DNA of 64,000 bases. Origin: Toxorhynchites rutilus septentrionalis. Lineage: Eukaryota > Arthropoda > Insecta > Diptera > Culicidae. The stretch's first letter is position 1. Each line of letters opens with the position of its first letter. The notes beneath the pieces are model-generated. The model was not told the DNA's origin. It saw nothing but the letters and a program-made list of their open reading frames with translations, and made no database searches. The stretch covers positions 289,222,089 to 289,286,088 of the forward strand of contig NC_073746.1 of the NCBI RefSeq assembly GCF_029784135.1, in the 5' to 3' direction. Below, piece after piece: positions 12,201 to 22,300 of this stretch. Made by a program: the position numbers and the translations under genes.

Positions 12201-12627
12201 CAATTTAAGTTTGCTACAGAATCCGATAGGGGAGGTTCTGACCTATATTTCATTTTTTCAAATACAGCTGGGAATGTGTTTGCAGCTAAGTTCTGACCAA
12301 AAGGAGATTCGATGCAGAAAAAACAGTAATGTCACTCACACTCCTTTCGTTTTGAGCCCCTATTATTTTCCCTACATATTTTGGTTCATTAAAATTCATT
12401 CATTCAATTCATTTTCTGTTGAAAGCTGGCTTCGTGTGTTGCTTCAGATAACTTTTTTTTCAGATTAGATATAGGCTTATGTAATGTCTGCTGGAACCCA
12501 TGGACAATTAATTTAAGCGAGTATACAAAACATTTCTTGATTTAGTATGGGAAACTATCTCTTGCTCGCGATATTCCTGCACACTACTATTCGCCATTAC
12601 CTTTATTCATTTTTCTGTCTTTCTTTT
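9259..12627. other. About 3.4 kb of unassigned, mostly single-copy sequence
   Basis: I saw no repeat family shared with the rest of the window and no protein domain in any frame. The part from 9.5 to 11.4 kb is richer in G+C and less rearranged than its surroundings. That would fit intron or intergenic host DNA, possibly with regulatory elements, but nothing in the sequence proves this. The remainder is AT-rich with only short frames. Confidence 0.4.
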
Positions 12628-13205
12628 TTGACGTAGATCAGGAAGGGTGCCAAACCAGAAGGTCACAGGTCACGTTTTTATGAAATAACGAGAACGTTAA
12701 TAAGTTAATGAGTCACAGCGATCGAACTCTGATAATATGCAAACTAATCGAATCGAAAATTCTCTAAAATTTATTTCATATGCTATACATTACAATTCCC
12801 TAATCCCTAAACGGTTTAAATTAATGAAAACTGGAAGTATTTCCAGTTTCCCATACATTTGTTCTGCAGATTTGTGTGCTTACCGTCCCGTACCGTCAAA
12901 AACAAGCAACTGATACACCCGTTTCTGCTAGTTTTTTTGTTGAGGCAAATGAACTGGAATGTTTAAAGCCTCTTTAAAACAAAGAACTGAACTAAACTGC
13001 TAGATTTCAACTTATTTTGTTTAAATAAGCCATTCGCGATTTGAAACCACACCACTTCTCGTTTGGTGGCCATCGGAGCAACATCGTTGCCGATGAGCGT
13101 CGAGCGGAAACGGATTGTCTTTATTAAGACAGGTGAAGAAGGAATATGAAGTAGAGTTCCTTCCCCCAAGGGCCTTTCTCAGTGCTAGAGGCGAATGAAC
13201 TGAGG
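12628..13205 (+). repeat. R1 dispersed repeat, copy
   Basis: Starts TTGACGTAGATC and continues with GGGTGCCAAACCAGAA, CAGGTCACGTTTTTAT, AACGTTAATAA, ATGCTATACATTACAAT and CCATACATTTGTTCTG. It then jumps to the distal R1 phrases AAGGGCCTTTCTCAG and GAATGAACTGAGGAAGTTTAA. It lacks part of the middle compared with the copies at 40.6 and 61.7 kb. Non-coding. Confidence 0.65.
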
Positions 13206-13683
13206 AAGTTTAAAACTAAATATGGAATGGAACGGAATGAAACTACAGTTGCGAGCGAGCTAGCAAGCATAACGCATCGAGCGGACATCATTCATGCCTT
13301 ATGTTGATTTTACACACATATACACATCATCTTGATACAAGAATGGAAAATATTGCGTAACATCAGTGCATTTTCGTTCACATTCACTACAAACCCTCGA
13401 AGAAGAGAAGGCCCTCTGTATCAAAGTGTGCTACGACAAAGAAGATGTCAGCAGTATACGGGATTTTTTTGTATTAGTGCGGATATGGAAGAGTATACAG
13501 AATTTTTGAATGTAAACATACACTGCACTTATACAGATACAACTTCCATGGAAGCATGCTTTCAAATTCCAGTAGGAAAACCTTAGTGTTGGATGTTCTG
13601 GTGTTCAATCCCACCTCAAGCGGAAAATAGGAGCAAAGGTGTTTATAGTTTGTTATCGATATCTGTGTGAAAAGGAAAAAGTC

Positions 13684-13733
13684 ACAGTAGGGTTGTGTCC
13701 GAGACACGACCGCACATTTGACGTAGGATTCCA
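13684..13733 (+). repeat. R1-family terminal block, isolated
   Basis: Carries GGTTGTGTCCGAGACACGAC followed by TTGACGTAGGA. The same block, diverged, precedes the R1 copy at 15.7 kb and recurs in reverse orientation at about 42370-42408. The core GTGTCCGAGACAC is itself palindromic. Possibly the extreme end of an R1 element. Confidence 0.45.
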
Positions 13734-14180
13734 TAAGGCTCTCTGTTGATTTTTGATATGTTCGAAGAATTACATCGCCGTTTTGGATGAAATATAGGAA
13801 AAAAACTCATTAATGTAATATAAGATAATTACCAATACCGAACACAATTATCAATTTCTCTCATCAGTAAAAACATGTTACTCTATTATAGAGGAAACAT
13901 ATTTGAAATGGGAAAGGTAATTTTCATTTATAATTTTTACTTTTTGAGTGTTTATTCAACCCAATGCGAATTTTAATTGGACTGACAACACCTAATACTA
14001 TATGTAGAGCAGATGAAATCACTTTTTCTAATATTTCTTCACTTTTCCAATTTTTCTCGCCGTATAAATTTTCCTTTGGTGAAAATGAACACAACATAAC
14101 AGACAGCTTAAACCAAACGACCAGTTCTCGAGCGGGAACACACCTTGGTCTTTATTTATGAAAATTGAAATAAATCGTCG
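13734..14180. other. Unassigned sequence
   Basis: AT-rich. Short frames only; no repeat relation or gene signature seen. Confidence 0.4.
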
Positions 14181-14660
14181 GGGGTCTTCGTAGCTACATT
14201 GGTTGCGCGTTCGCTTAGTAAGCGTTCGATCGTGAGTTCAAAACTCAGGGCCTTCATTGACCATCTTTGTGTTGTTACAGAATAGCTACGTCCACGCAAC
14301 AATCATCAGCGATGGAGATCGACCCACGGTCGAAATAAGATCGAGTCATCCATACAACTGCTCTGCTCTGCAAGACACATCGGGCTGCTGTTCTATAAAT
14401 AACTCAACAATGAGCAATCAACTGTCTCCGCTGTCCGGTCTAACTGGATAATGGAAGAACAGAAGGAAAACTCTTACGCCTAAATGGCTGCTGTGTAAAT
14501 ATGTACCATATATAATGGTAGAGAAGGAAATACTCAAAAGCCGAAAAATGGCAACAGTGTAATGTGATAATAATAGATACGATAACCATGTGACATGTAC
14601 ACGATTAAAGTTCGGCTCTGTTACAGCTAAAATGCTAATGAGCCTAAAATAAACAAAAGG
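14181..14660 (+). repeat. tRNA-derived SINE, about 480 bp
   Basis: The head resembles a tRNA: TCGTAGCTACATTGGTTGCG includes a box A-like core, and the anticodon-arm-like TTCGCTTAGTAAGCG is followed by GTGAGTTCAAAACTC as box B. The body after 14256 is unrelated to tRNA. The end reads GGCTCTGTTACAGCTAAAAT, then GAGCCTAAAATAAAC. The overall plan (pol III head, unrelated body, A-rich end) is that of a SINE. It differs from the Feilai-like family and from the 145-bp SINE in both head and body. I could not define a target duplication. Confidence 0.65.
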
Positions 14661-14861
14661 GATAAAAAAATATATATCAAGTCATTTTTAACACAACTGT
14701 AACCATATACAATTTTACACTTACACTTGTGCTAAATTTTTCACAATACACGATCGGTCATTAATATGATATTTCACGAAGCAACCAACATTAAAGTTCC
14801 AAATTCATATTTTATTTGCTAGAATTAATTGTATCACTCACCTTACTTGCAATACAAAAAT

Positions 14862-14945
14862 GCCCCGAATTTCATATATTTGCAATGCCGATTTCCCCCA
14901 GGCAGCTTGGTTTTGAAGTCTCTGTGAGAGACCAGCTGCATGTGT
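14862..14945. repeat. Short dispersed repeat also present at the right edge of the window
   Basis: Shares AAAAATGCCCCGAATT, TTGCAATGCCGATTTC, CCAGGCAGCTTGGTTTTGAA and TCTCTGTGAGAGACC with 63902-63990. Both are fragments of the same unknown repeat. Non-coding. Confidence 0.6.
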
Positions 14946-15689
14946 CGTCAATTTCGACCTTTCAGAAGTGGAATTCAGAATTCCTTTAGGATAGGGGTTG
15001 AGATTTTTCATTTGTTCGATAGTTAGATTCATGACATATATTATTGCCTTCAATATAAAAAAATTGTTATGGAGTGCCGAAATCTCACTTCATTATGAAA
15101 TGACTGAGCAATAGATGTTCGAAATTGGACAATTTTCACGATGTACTCGATTTTCGATTTTCAATTTGTACCTCAATATGTTCCCGAAAGACGTAATCCT
15201 ACGTCAAAAGTTTGGTGTGAGTTGGCAGCGCAAATCAATCGTGAATGAGGACGGAACCAAATAAACGAAAAGCGCTGGTAGCTTTCGACGATTGCCTTCA
15301 TCAGTAATTTGTTGTAGAAGAACCCAAAGATGCTGACATATTCGTGTTACACAAATCAAATGAATCGTTTGTTGTACGGACAGTGGGAGAGGAGAGAGGA
15401 GCCACTGCGATTAGGCTTCGCCATTTCTCGATAGTTCGCACAGGTTTTATCAGAAACATACCGGCATGAACCGACAAATACATGATACATTTATATTGTC
15501 AGGCAGCCGGTTCTCAATACGTACCTGTAGCACAGACGGAGCGATGTTATTTGTTTTTGGAGCGAGAAGTTCATTCGCGTTGACGACTTGGAGCTTCCTA
15601 TCACAAGTTTGGGAAGCGACAATGAGTATAATGGATTTTCAGGTGGAATGAACACACTTTCAAGATGAAAAATAAGCGGATTAAATAAT
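14946..15689. other. Unassigned sequence
   Basis: GACGTAATCCTACGTC at about 15190 resembles the R1 terminal palindrome but has no R1 body beside it. No gene could be supported; two frames of about 60 codons lie back to back near 15.3-15.65 kb without recognisable domains. Confidence 0.35.
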
Positions 15690-16010
15690 GTAATTACGTA
15701 GCTCTACGTCGAAATTGTGGTCGTGTAATTTTGTTGACGTAGGACTACGACTTTCATCGACGATGCCAAATCATAAACAGGTCACGTTTTTATTAAATAA
15801 AGTTAACGTTAATAACTATTTTTACATCGTACGGATTTAGATGATTTGCATACCAATCGAATCTGAAACTCCCTGAGATTTGTTAAACATGCTATACATT
15901 ACGATTTCATAATCCGTAAATGGTCAAAATTAACAAAATTGGAAGCATTCCCACTATTCCATACAATTGTTCTGCACAAGTTTGTGCTTACCTACCCGTG
16001 CTGTCTATAA
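15690..16010 (+). repeat. R1 dispersed repeat, 5' portion
   Basis: Begins with the terminal block (GTGGTCGTGTAATTTTGTTG, then ACGTAGGACTACGAC). It continues colinearly with the 40.6- and 61.7-kb copies through GATGCCAAATCATAAACAGG, AAGTTAACGTTAATAACTAT and CATGCTATACATTACGAT to the GTTCTGCA..GTGCTTACC segment. It stops near 16010. Confidence 0.65.
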
Positions 16011-16230
16011 GGTTCTATTTATGCTTCTGTGAGTTACAATTTTCATGAACCACTGCAAATCAAATGCAGCGTTCGTTATATAGTCGCAGAGAGAGAGAGA
16101 ACGTCACGAGCGAATAGATGGCTTTCTACCTCATCGAAACGATGTCACAACAACGCAACCATTACTATAACTTTCTACTTCTGTTCACATGCTTTGTTTA
16201 CAGCTAACGGCGAACAGATTTTGATGATTA

Positions 16231-17528
16231 AAGGGTGTGTCACATCAAATTGCATCACGGAAAAAACGCTGTAGAAATTTAATTTTTAGGAATTATATCT
16301 TCAGCTTTCGCTTATAATCAGATAAGAGTGTATAGATCACGTTGGCCATGCTTCACTGTCAATTTTTCGTAAATTTGGAAAAATGTCGTCGAACGAAAAA
16401 GAGCGTCGTGAATTAATCCTGTGCACTCATTTCGAGAATCCGGAGTTGTCACATCGGGACATCGGTAAGATGCTGGGAATCGTCCAATCCACGGTCAGCA
16501 GAGTACTAAAACGATACTTCGAGAACCTAACCATCGACCGGAAGGTGAAGAACGGCAAAAATGGATGCTCCGTCAGTGAAAAAGATCACAAGCGCGTAGT
16601 TAAGCAGTTTAGACGTGATCCGAGAAGTTCGATCCGGGATGTCGCCAATAAGCTGAATTTGTCAAGTTCATTCGTCCAGCGGACCAAGCAGCGGGAGGGC
16701 CTGCGTACATACAAGGTTCAGAAGGCTCCTAACCGCGACGAAAGACAAAACATGGTGGGGAAGACGCGAGCCCGGAAGCTGTACACCGAAATGCTGACGA
16801 AGCCGCATTGCCTGGTAATGGACGACGAAACCTACGTCAAAGAGGACTTTCGTCAGCTGCCGGGCCTGTTGTTCTTCTCCGCAGAGGACAAATTCAGCGT
16901 TCCGGAGGAGATTCGCAAGCAGAAACTATCCAAGTTTGCCAAAAAGTACATGGTGTGGCAAGCGATCTGCTCTTGCGGAAAGCGGAACGCCCCCTTCGTG
17001 ATGACCGGCACGGTAAACGGGCAGGTTTACCTTAAGGAGTGCCTACAGAAGCGCTTACTACCACTATTGAAGCAGCACGAGGGCCCGACCATTTTCTGGC
17101 CGGATCTCGCTTCGTGCCACTATTCAAAGGGCGTGTTGGAGTGGTACGAAGCCAACGGGGTCACCTTCGTGCCAAAGGAAATGAACCCGCCTAACGCGCC
17201 GGAGCTTCGCCCAATAGAGAAATATTGGGCGATTATGAAGCAGGCCCTCCGGAAGAACCCAAAAGTTGTCAAATCGGAGGCGGACTTCAAGAGAAAATGG
17301 ATTTCTGTTCAAAAAAAACTACAACCTGACGTTGTACAGAACCTTATGGACGGGGTAAAGAGGAAGGTGCGAGCATACGGGCTTGGGCTCGAAGTATGAA
17401 TAAAAAGAAAATGCCAAAAGTTGTTTAATAGTTTTTATTTTACTGTCTAAAATTTTCAAAAGGATCGGTCTACTGGGCGAATTTCTACAGCGTTTTTTCC
17501 GTGATGCAATTTGATGTGACACACCCTT
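16231..17528 (+). mobile_element. DD37E Tc1/mariner-superfamily transposon (ITmD37E-like), complete copy 1
   Basis: The element is 1298 bp and bounded by inverted termini starting AAGGGTGTGTCACATCAAAT on the left and the complement on the right, with a TA duplication at 16229-16230 and 17529-17530. The inverted termini extend roughly 50 bp to GCTGTAGAAATT. It holds a single uninterrupted transposase frame. Full length, both termini and an intact ORF make it a candidate autonomous copy. Two further copies are at 46609 (deleted) and 54744 (full length). Confidence 0.93.
16383..17399 (+). CDS. DD37E transposase, intact, 338 aa
   Basis: Cut-and-paste DDE transposase acting on the element's own inverted termini in the nucleus. 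Residues 23-45 form a first helix-turn-helix (SHRDIGKMLGIVQSTVSRVL) and residues 83-107 a second, the paired DNA-binding domain typical of Tc1/mariner enzymes. The catalytic triad is visible: Asp in MDDETYVK (about 148), Asp241 in FWPDLASCHYS and Glu279 in LRPIEKYW, with 37 residues between the last two, the DD37E spacing. A basic GVKRKVRAYG stretch lies near the C-terminus. The ATG context AAAAATGTCG and the identical start in the other copies support this start. No frameshift is seen. It differs from copy 3 at only about a dozen residues. Confidence 0.93.
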   Translation: MSSNEKERRELILCTHFENPELSHRDIGKMLGIVQSTVSRVLKRYFENLTIDRKVKNGKNGCSVSEKDHKRVVKQFRRDPRSSIRDVANKLNLSSSFVQRTKQREGLRTYKVQKAPNRDERQNMVGKTRARKLYTEMLTKPHCLVMDDETYVKEDFRQLPGLLFFSAEDKFSVPEEIRKQKLSKFAKKYMVWQAICSCGKRNAPFVMTGTVNGQVYLKECLQKRLLPLLKQHEGPTIFWPDLASCHYSKGVLEWYEANGVTFVPKEMNPPNAPELRPIEKYWAIMKQALRKNPKVVKSEADFKRKWISVQKKLQPDVVQNLMDGVKRKVRAYGLGLEV

Positions 17529-17735
17529 TAGTATACCAATTTTCAAATAGTTTGAATTAATACAGCAGCCAAGCACAATCAAAATATACGATTGCGAATC
17601 AAGTGCATCACAATCACACGCTCAGAATCCAAATGCAATGTTCGTTCTACACCCAAAATTGATTTTAAGCTCATGTTTTGTCATTCCGATTTGTTACATT
17701 AAATGTTAATGTTGTTACAAATGACGGAAAATGCC

Positions 17736-18247
17736 ATGACATGATAAGTATTTCATTGGTATGTCAGTTCCCCCTTAGAGAGGGGGGTGGAGTGTCTAAC
17801 CACCGTAAAAACATTTATTGCAGGAGGCGATCTGGCGTAGTGGTAACATCCATACCTCTCAAGCAGAGATCACGAGTTCAATTCTCACTCCCAACATTCT
17901 TCCAAAAATGGAAGTAAAAGTGACGAACCAGCCGAAATGTGTTGAAAGTCACTATAATAAAGAAAAAAAAAACATTTATTGCATCCTAAACCTCCACATG
18001 CCAAATTTGGTTTCATTTGTTCGATTAATTCTCGAATATGCAGAAATTTGCGTTTGATTTGTATGGCAGGAGTGTCTAACCACCATAGCAATATTTATTG
18101 CACCCTAAAACCTTCGCATGCCAAATTTGGCTCCATTTGCTTGATTAGTTTTCGAGTTATACAGAAATAAGTATTTCATTGGTATGTCAGTTCCCCCTTA
18201 GAGAGGGGGTGGAGTGTCTAACCACCGTAAAAACATTTATTGCACCC
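17736..18247. repeat. Block of tandem repeat units (left part)
   Basis: Units of roughly 150-165 bp repeat the order GTATTTCATTGGTATGTCAG, TTAGAGAGGGGG, GTGTCTAACCACC, AACATTTATTGCACCCTAAA, CATGCCAAATTTGG and TTGATTANTTCTCGA. One unit is split by a SINE at 17823, and the block is cut by the BEL element at 18248 and resumes at 23032. It resembles the repeated 3' region of a non-LTR element, because the resumed part ends in (GACA)n and a TATATA tail, but no coding part is attached. Confidence 0.7.
17823..17967 (+). repeat. Short tRNA-derived SINE (about 145 bp) with clean TSD
   Basis: Starts GGAGGCGATCTGGCG with box A-like TGGCGTAGTGGTAAC and box B-like GAGTTCAATTCTCACTCC. A short body follows (GGAAGTAAAAGTGACGAACC, then GAAAGTCACTATAATAAAG) and ends in a run of A. 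The 16-bp target duplication AAAAACATTTATTGCA lies at 17807-17822 and 17968-17983. The insertion split one unit of the surrounding tandem repeat. Other copies: 35344 (good) and 538 (degraded). Confidence 0.88.
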
Positions 18248-18738
18248 TGTTGGTTACTGAACAATCCGAGAATATTTTACATTCGGTAAACCCCCACTTT
18301 TATGATTTGCTGCATGGGTGACCTTCGTTGGCTTTGGAAACCTGAAATTTACCAACACAAAAAAACCATGATACAAAACAAGGAGAGAAAGAGATAGGAG
18401 AAAGGAAGACAAACAAGAAATCATAAGAAACAAAAAAGAAGATGAAAAATAGAAGGTTTATAAAAAAGAGAGTTGGAAGAAACGGCCATTGGAACGGTCA
18501 AATTATTTATGTCATATTAAAATTACCTGTAAATAATATAAATGTGAATGAATTGTAAATATATGAGTTGTGAATTATAAATAAACAGACTGTAGTGCAT
18601 ATTCAAGTTGGTGCTGTGTTTATTTGGTGGTTACTCACCCCCCAAATTATAAACCCAGGAAGGAAAACCGCGACAGTCCCAGGTCGACGAAACGCAGGAT
18701 AGGGTCCTGCGTATTGGCATCGAACCAGCTACCCAACA
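18248..18738 (+). repeat. 5' LTR of the BEL element
   Basis: 491 bp, TGTTGGTTACTGAAC to CTACCCAACA. AATAAACAGACTG at about 18582 resembles a polyadenylation signal region, and the stretch AAATATATGAGTTGTGAATT just before it is AT-rich and could hold a promoter. U3/R/U5 limits cannot be fixed by eye. Confidence 0.92.
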
Positions 18739-18739
18739 T

Positions 18740-18757
18740 TGGTCCTTCGAACCGGAT
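18740..18757 (+). promoter_or_regulatory. Primer-binding site, likely tRNA-Tyr
   Basis: One base after the LTR, TGGTCCTTCGAACCGGAT is complementary to a tRNA 3' end reading TCCGGTTCGAAGGACCA. Insect tRNA-Tyr ends in TCCGGCTCGAAGGACCA as I recall it, a single mismatch. Position and the leading TGG fit a minus-strand primer site. The tRNA identity is from memory, not a search. Confidence 0.65.
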
Positions 18758-19065
18758 AAACGGAAAGGATTCAGCAGCCAAATTATATCAAACGAAAAGG
18801 AAAATCCGCCATCACTTGGGCCAATACAACAGCGAATTGGGGATTCGCCATTGTTTATTCTACGACACAACCGAAGATCCGCCATCACAACCAACTCAAC
18901 TGAATTCCACTGCACCACCAACCAATAACTGGCATCAATAATATCCAATCCACATCATACTGACTCGCACTACAGTAAATCCGACCGAAGGCAACAGGAA
19001 AGGAACATATCAAAAACACTCGATTCTACACTTCAACTTCAACACCAGGTTCAAAATCCTGGTTG

Positions 19066-20175
19066 TCCAGGTAAATAAACAAATAGTTTATGTCCAGCCG
19101 ATGCTGGGATAATTATTGTTATCTACACCACGCGTTTATTTACATTTCACAACTCGAGAAACAACGGAATCAACACACACAACCAAAAGCGATTCTTCAT
19201 TAAAATAATCCACACAACCGCTGAGGAACTCACATCATACAACCGAATACGGCTCGGTTTGTTTACTAGTTTGATCACTATATCATCAATTACCTTATAA
19301 ATTACCAGAGGAAATGATATGCAAACAAAGATATGAGATATAAACAAACAACATTTGGGGTCATCGAACAACATCACGTGATCAACGAAAACAAAGGCAT
19401 ATCCAATCCATCGAGCATACTTGATCACAACCGATACATTGATTCATCATAACACCGGGTGCAACTCCTGGTTCTCCAGAAACAATACGGGATCCACGCA
19501 CGCACACCATCCAGGGCAATCGCGATCAATCATTTCGCTGGGAATCAATGTCAAAATACGGGTTGGCACAACACATACGGTACACTGTGGCATCACAGAA
19601 CATTTCGTCGGCTTCAATTCCTGGTTTGTCCAGGTAAATATATACACGAGATATGTCCAGCCGCTGCTGAGACATTTTGGCAAAATCTACACCAACTGTT
19701 TATTTATATATCACCATCGGAGAAACAACACAAACCCAGCCGAAGGCAAAATCATATGGCCAACGGATGTCATCGCACTATTTTGTCATCACTGAGGACC
19801 AAAGTACGAAATCACATCGTAACACCGGTTAATCGCACCGCTTACCGTAGAAATCACCGCACATCGAATCCCTTATTCTTGTTAAGGTCAGTTTATGAAC
19901 TGTATATGTCCAGCCGAAGCTGGAGTTTGTTATTGTTTACTACACCCACGTTTTCCATCTTGCACACTGGTATTGGTTTGGCATTCGATTGAATTTTTGT
20001 GGAACGTGTAACCGAGGGGTACTCGAATTTGAAAATTACACGTTTTACTAATGAGGAGCAGCAGATGTGATTCCGATGATCAGCCGGCACACTGCTTTTG
20101 GATACTAGAACCAACAATTATTCCGTAGGTCAGTTCACAGTATATGCCCAGCCGTGGCTGGTGTTTTTGAGTACT
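19066..20175 (+). repeat. Four diverged leader repeats with a CCAGCCG-NN-GCTGG hairpin core
   Basis: In the untranslated leader the same roughly 80-bp unit occurs four times. Each has a near-palindromic core at 19094 (CCAGCCGATGCTGG), 19657 (CCAGCCGCTGCTGA), 19910 (CCAGCCGAAGCTGG) and 20148 (CCAGCCGTGGCTGG). Cores are preceded by TATGTC or TATGCC and followed by a TTGTT or TTTT stretch and CTACAC or CTACAT. The first two are also preceded by TCCTGG-TTGTCCAGGTAAAT. The arms are conserved while spacers vary, as for an RNA stem-loop. It may serve in packaging, dimerisation or translation of the element RNA; that is inference. Confidence 0.7.
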
Positions 20176-20218
20176 ACATAATTTGTATTTCCTATCCTAC
20201 GAAACAACTTTGGGAATT

Positions 20219-22300
20219 ATGGCACCAATCACGCGGAATACTTCACTTAAGGCGCTTCAAACGAGGTTGAAGGCTCTATTGGGAATGTTCGACGATATTT
20301 GCCGTTTTGTCGACTCGATGGATGATGACACTCCAGCGACTGCAGCGACAGTTCGTATAGAGAAATTGGACGAATTATGGGATCAGCTCAACGACACAAC
20401 AATGGAGATCGAGATGCACGAAGATTTCAATGACGATGACGAAACCTACTCCAGGAAACGATCGGAATTTGGCGATCGTTATTACAGGGCGAAATCTTTG
20501 CTACTTGAGAAGGTCAAGGAGCCAGAGAAGAAGTTGAACCTTTCAATTACCAACCAACAACCAATCCATGAGCACGTTAGACTCCCACAAATCAAGTTGC
20601 AGACCTTCGATGGCAACATTGATGAGTGGTTGAGCTTTAGGGATCTGTATTTGTCATTGATTCATTGCAAAACAGACTTACCAGATGTAGAAAAACTCCA
20701 CTATTTAAAGGGGTGCTTAGTAGGAGAAGCTAGGTCTTTGATAGACTCGCTCGCAATCACCAAAGCGAATTACCAGATAGCGTGGGATGCGTCAATGAAA
20801 CGCTATAATGATAGCAAGATGCTCAAGCGTAGGCAGGTGCAGGCACTTTTTAATTTACCAAGCGTTACAAGAGAGTCGGTAGCCGAACTGCAGTCACTTT
20901 TAGAAGCTTTTGAGAGTATCGTTAAAACTTTGGATCAACTAGTACAACCAGCCGATTACAAGGATTTATTGCTACTGGATGTGTTGTGTTCGAGAATGGA
21001 TCCAACTACACGCAGAAGCTGGGAGGAGCATTCTACTCCAAAGGAGCATAATACGATCGAAGATTTAACGGAATTCCTACAGAGGAGAATAAGGGTGCTT
21101 AGTTCACTTCCCGAAGAATCCGTCGAGGCGAATCAGGATTATTCACAACAATTCAAGGGGAAAATACCTTTAGCCAAAACTAGCCATAACGCATTGATAT
21201 CGTCCAGGGAACAATGTGTAGTTTGTCCAGGTTTCCATCTCCTTTACCAATGTCCGAAGTTCCAACAGATGACAATATCCGCTCGTGATAATTTGATCCG
21301 TACCCTTTCGCTATGTCGGAATTGCTTCCGGAGGGGACACCAAGCAACCGACTGTAACTCGCGATATGCATGCCGGAATTGCATGGAGAAACACCATACA
21401 TTGATATGCTTCAAACCTCAATATTGTGCAGTGAAGAGGTCATCAAACCAAGGGAATATTTCACCAGAAATTAGGGGAGCTGGAATGGAATCAAATGGTG
21501 AACATTCGAACATTTCTGCAATAGTTTCATCAAACACAATATCAACCAAGGAATCATCGGTTATACTAGCAACGGCTGTCATTCTTGTGGAAGATGATAA
21601 AGGGATCACTTATCCAGCAAGAGCATTGCTAGATTCGGGATCTGAGGACAACTTCATGTCAGAACAGTTTTGTCACCTCATGAGACTCCAAAGGGTTCCA
21701 GCAGAAGCATCGGTTATCGGCGTTGGCAAAACAAATAAAAGGGTAAAACAAAAGGTTAAGGCAAATATTAGATCGAGAGTAGAAGGATTTTCGTGTGAGA
21801 TGGAATTCCGATTGCTTGATAAGGTGACAGACAATCTACCAACTTCAAACATATTTGTAAGAAATTGGAAAATACCAAGGGGCTTGAAATTGGCAGATCC
21901 AGCATTTTCGAGATCAAAACCGATAGACCTGATTCTCGGAATACAACATTTCAACAAATTTTTCAAATCGGGAAGTCAATTTTATATCGGGAACGGATTA
22001 CCAGAGCTGACAGACTCGGTATTCGGATGGGTGATTGCAGGGACTTTTAGTATACCAAGCACTACTCGCGTAGAATGTTGTAATATTTCCACAACATCCA
22101 AAGAATTAAACTTTGATAAAAGATTTATCAAGGATGGGTCAAACAAACGACGCAATATCCGCACATCAATATTTAACTATACCAATGGGAGAGAATTATT
22201 GAACCTAAAATCAACAGATAAGCCTTCATGGAGAAGATTCACCACGATGAATTTGAGAAATTTTGAAGAATCCTGTGCTGCCAAGAGAGCAAGATTTTAG
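20219..22300 (+). CDS. BEL/Pao Gag-protease polyprotein, 693 aa, lacking polymerase
   Basis: Structural protein and aspartic protease of the retrotransposon. From the ATG at 20219 (MAPITRNTSLK) the order is as follows. An N-terminal helical region with acidic stretches comes first. The DUF1759-type capsid region follows at roughly residues 120-290 (LPQIKLQTFDGNIDEWLSF). Next are zinc-knuckle-like Cys/His motifs (CVVCPGFHLLYQCPKF, then CRNCFRRGHQATDC and CRNCMEKHHTLIC), and then a retropepsin-type DUF1758 domain with the catalytic motif ALLDSGSEDNF and GWVIAGT near its end. In autonomous BEL elements RT, RNase H and integrase follow. Here about 80 residues of unrelated-looking sequence end in KRARF and a TAG. 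The tail may be the far end of the original polyprotein joined by an internal deletion. The frame can be extended upstream to 20183 only with non-ATG codons. Confidence 0.9.
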   Translation: MAPITRNTSLKALQTRLKALLGMFDDICRFVDSMDDDTPATAATVRIEKLDELWDQLNDTTMEIEMHEDFNDDDETYSRKRSEFGDRYYRAKSLLLEKVKEPEKKLNLSITNQQPIHEHVRLPQIKLQTFDGNIDEWLSFRDLYLSLIHCKTDLPDVEKLHYLKGCLVGEARSLIDSLAITKANYQIAWDASMKRYNDSKMLKRRQVQALFNLPSVTRESVAELQSLLEAFESIVKTLDQLVQPADYKDLLLLDVLCSRMDPTTRRSWEEHSTPKEHNTIEDLTEFLQRRIRVLSSLPEESVEANQDYSQQFKGKIPLAKTSHNALISSREQCVVCPGFHLLYQCPKFQQMTISARDNLIRTLSLCRNCFRRGHQATDCNSRYACRNCMEKHHTLICFKPQYCAVKRSSNQGNISPEIRGAGMESNGEHSNISAIVSSNTISTKESSVILATAVILVEDDKGITYPARALLDSGSEDNFMSEQFCHLMRLQRVPAEASVIGVGKTNKRVKQKVKANIRSRVEGFSCEMEFRLLDKVTDNLPTSNIFVRNWKIPRGLKLADPAFSRSKPIDLILGIQHFNKFFKSGSQFYIGNGLPELTDSVFGWVIAGTFSIPSTTRVECCNISTTSKELNFDKRFIKDGSNKRRNIRTSIFNYTNGRELLNLKSTDKPSWRRFTTMNLRNFEESCAAKRARF

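Noticed and set aside
13474..13734. 86-codon minus-strand frame
   Set aside because: It runs through the R1 terminal block and has no homology I can recognise.
17823..17900. tRNA gene on the plus strand
   Set aside because: Part of a 145-bp SINE with a 16-bp TSD and two further copies in the window.
18624..18948. 105-codon frames on both strands over the 5' LTR end and leader
   Set aside because: They span the LTR/primer-site junction and match no protein; coincidental.
19421..19992. Frames of 124 and 177 codons before gag
   Set aside because: They lie in the leader with hairpin repeats, have no recognisable domain, and are followed by the true gag start.
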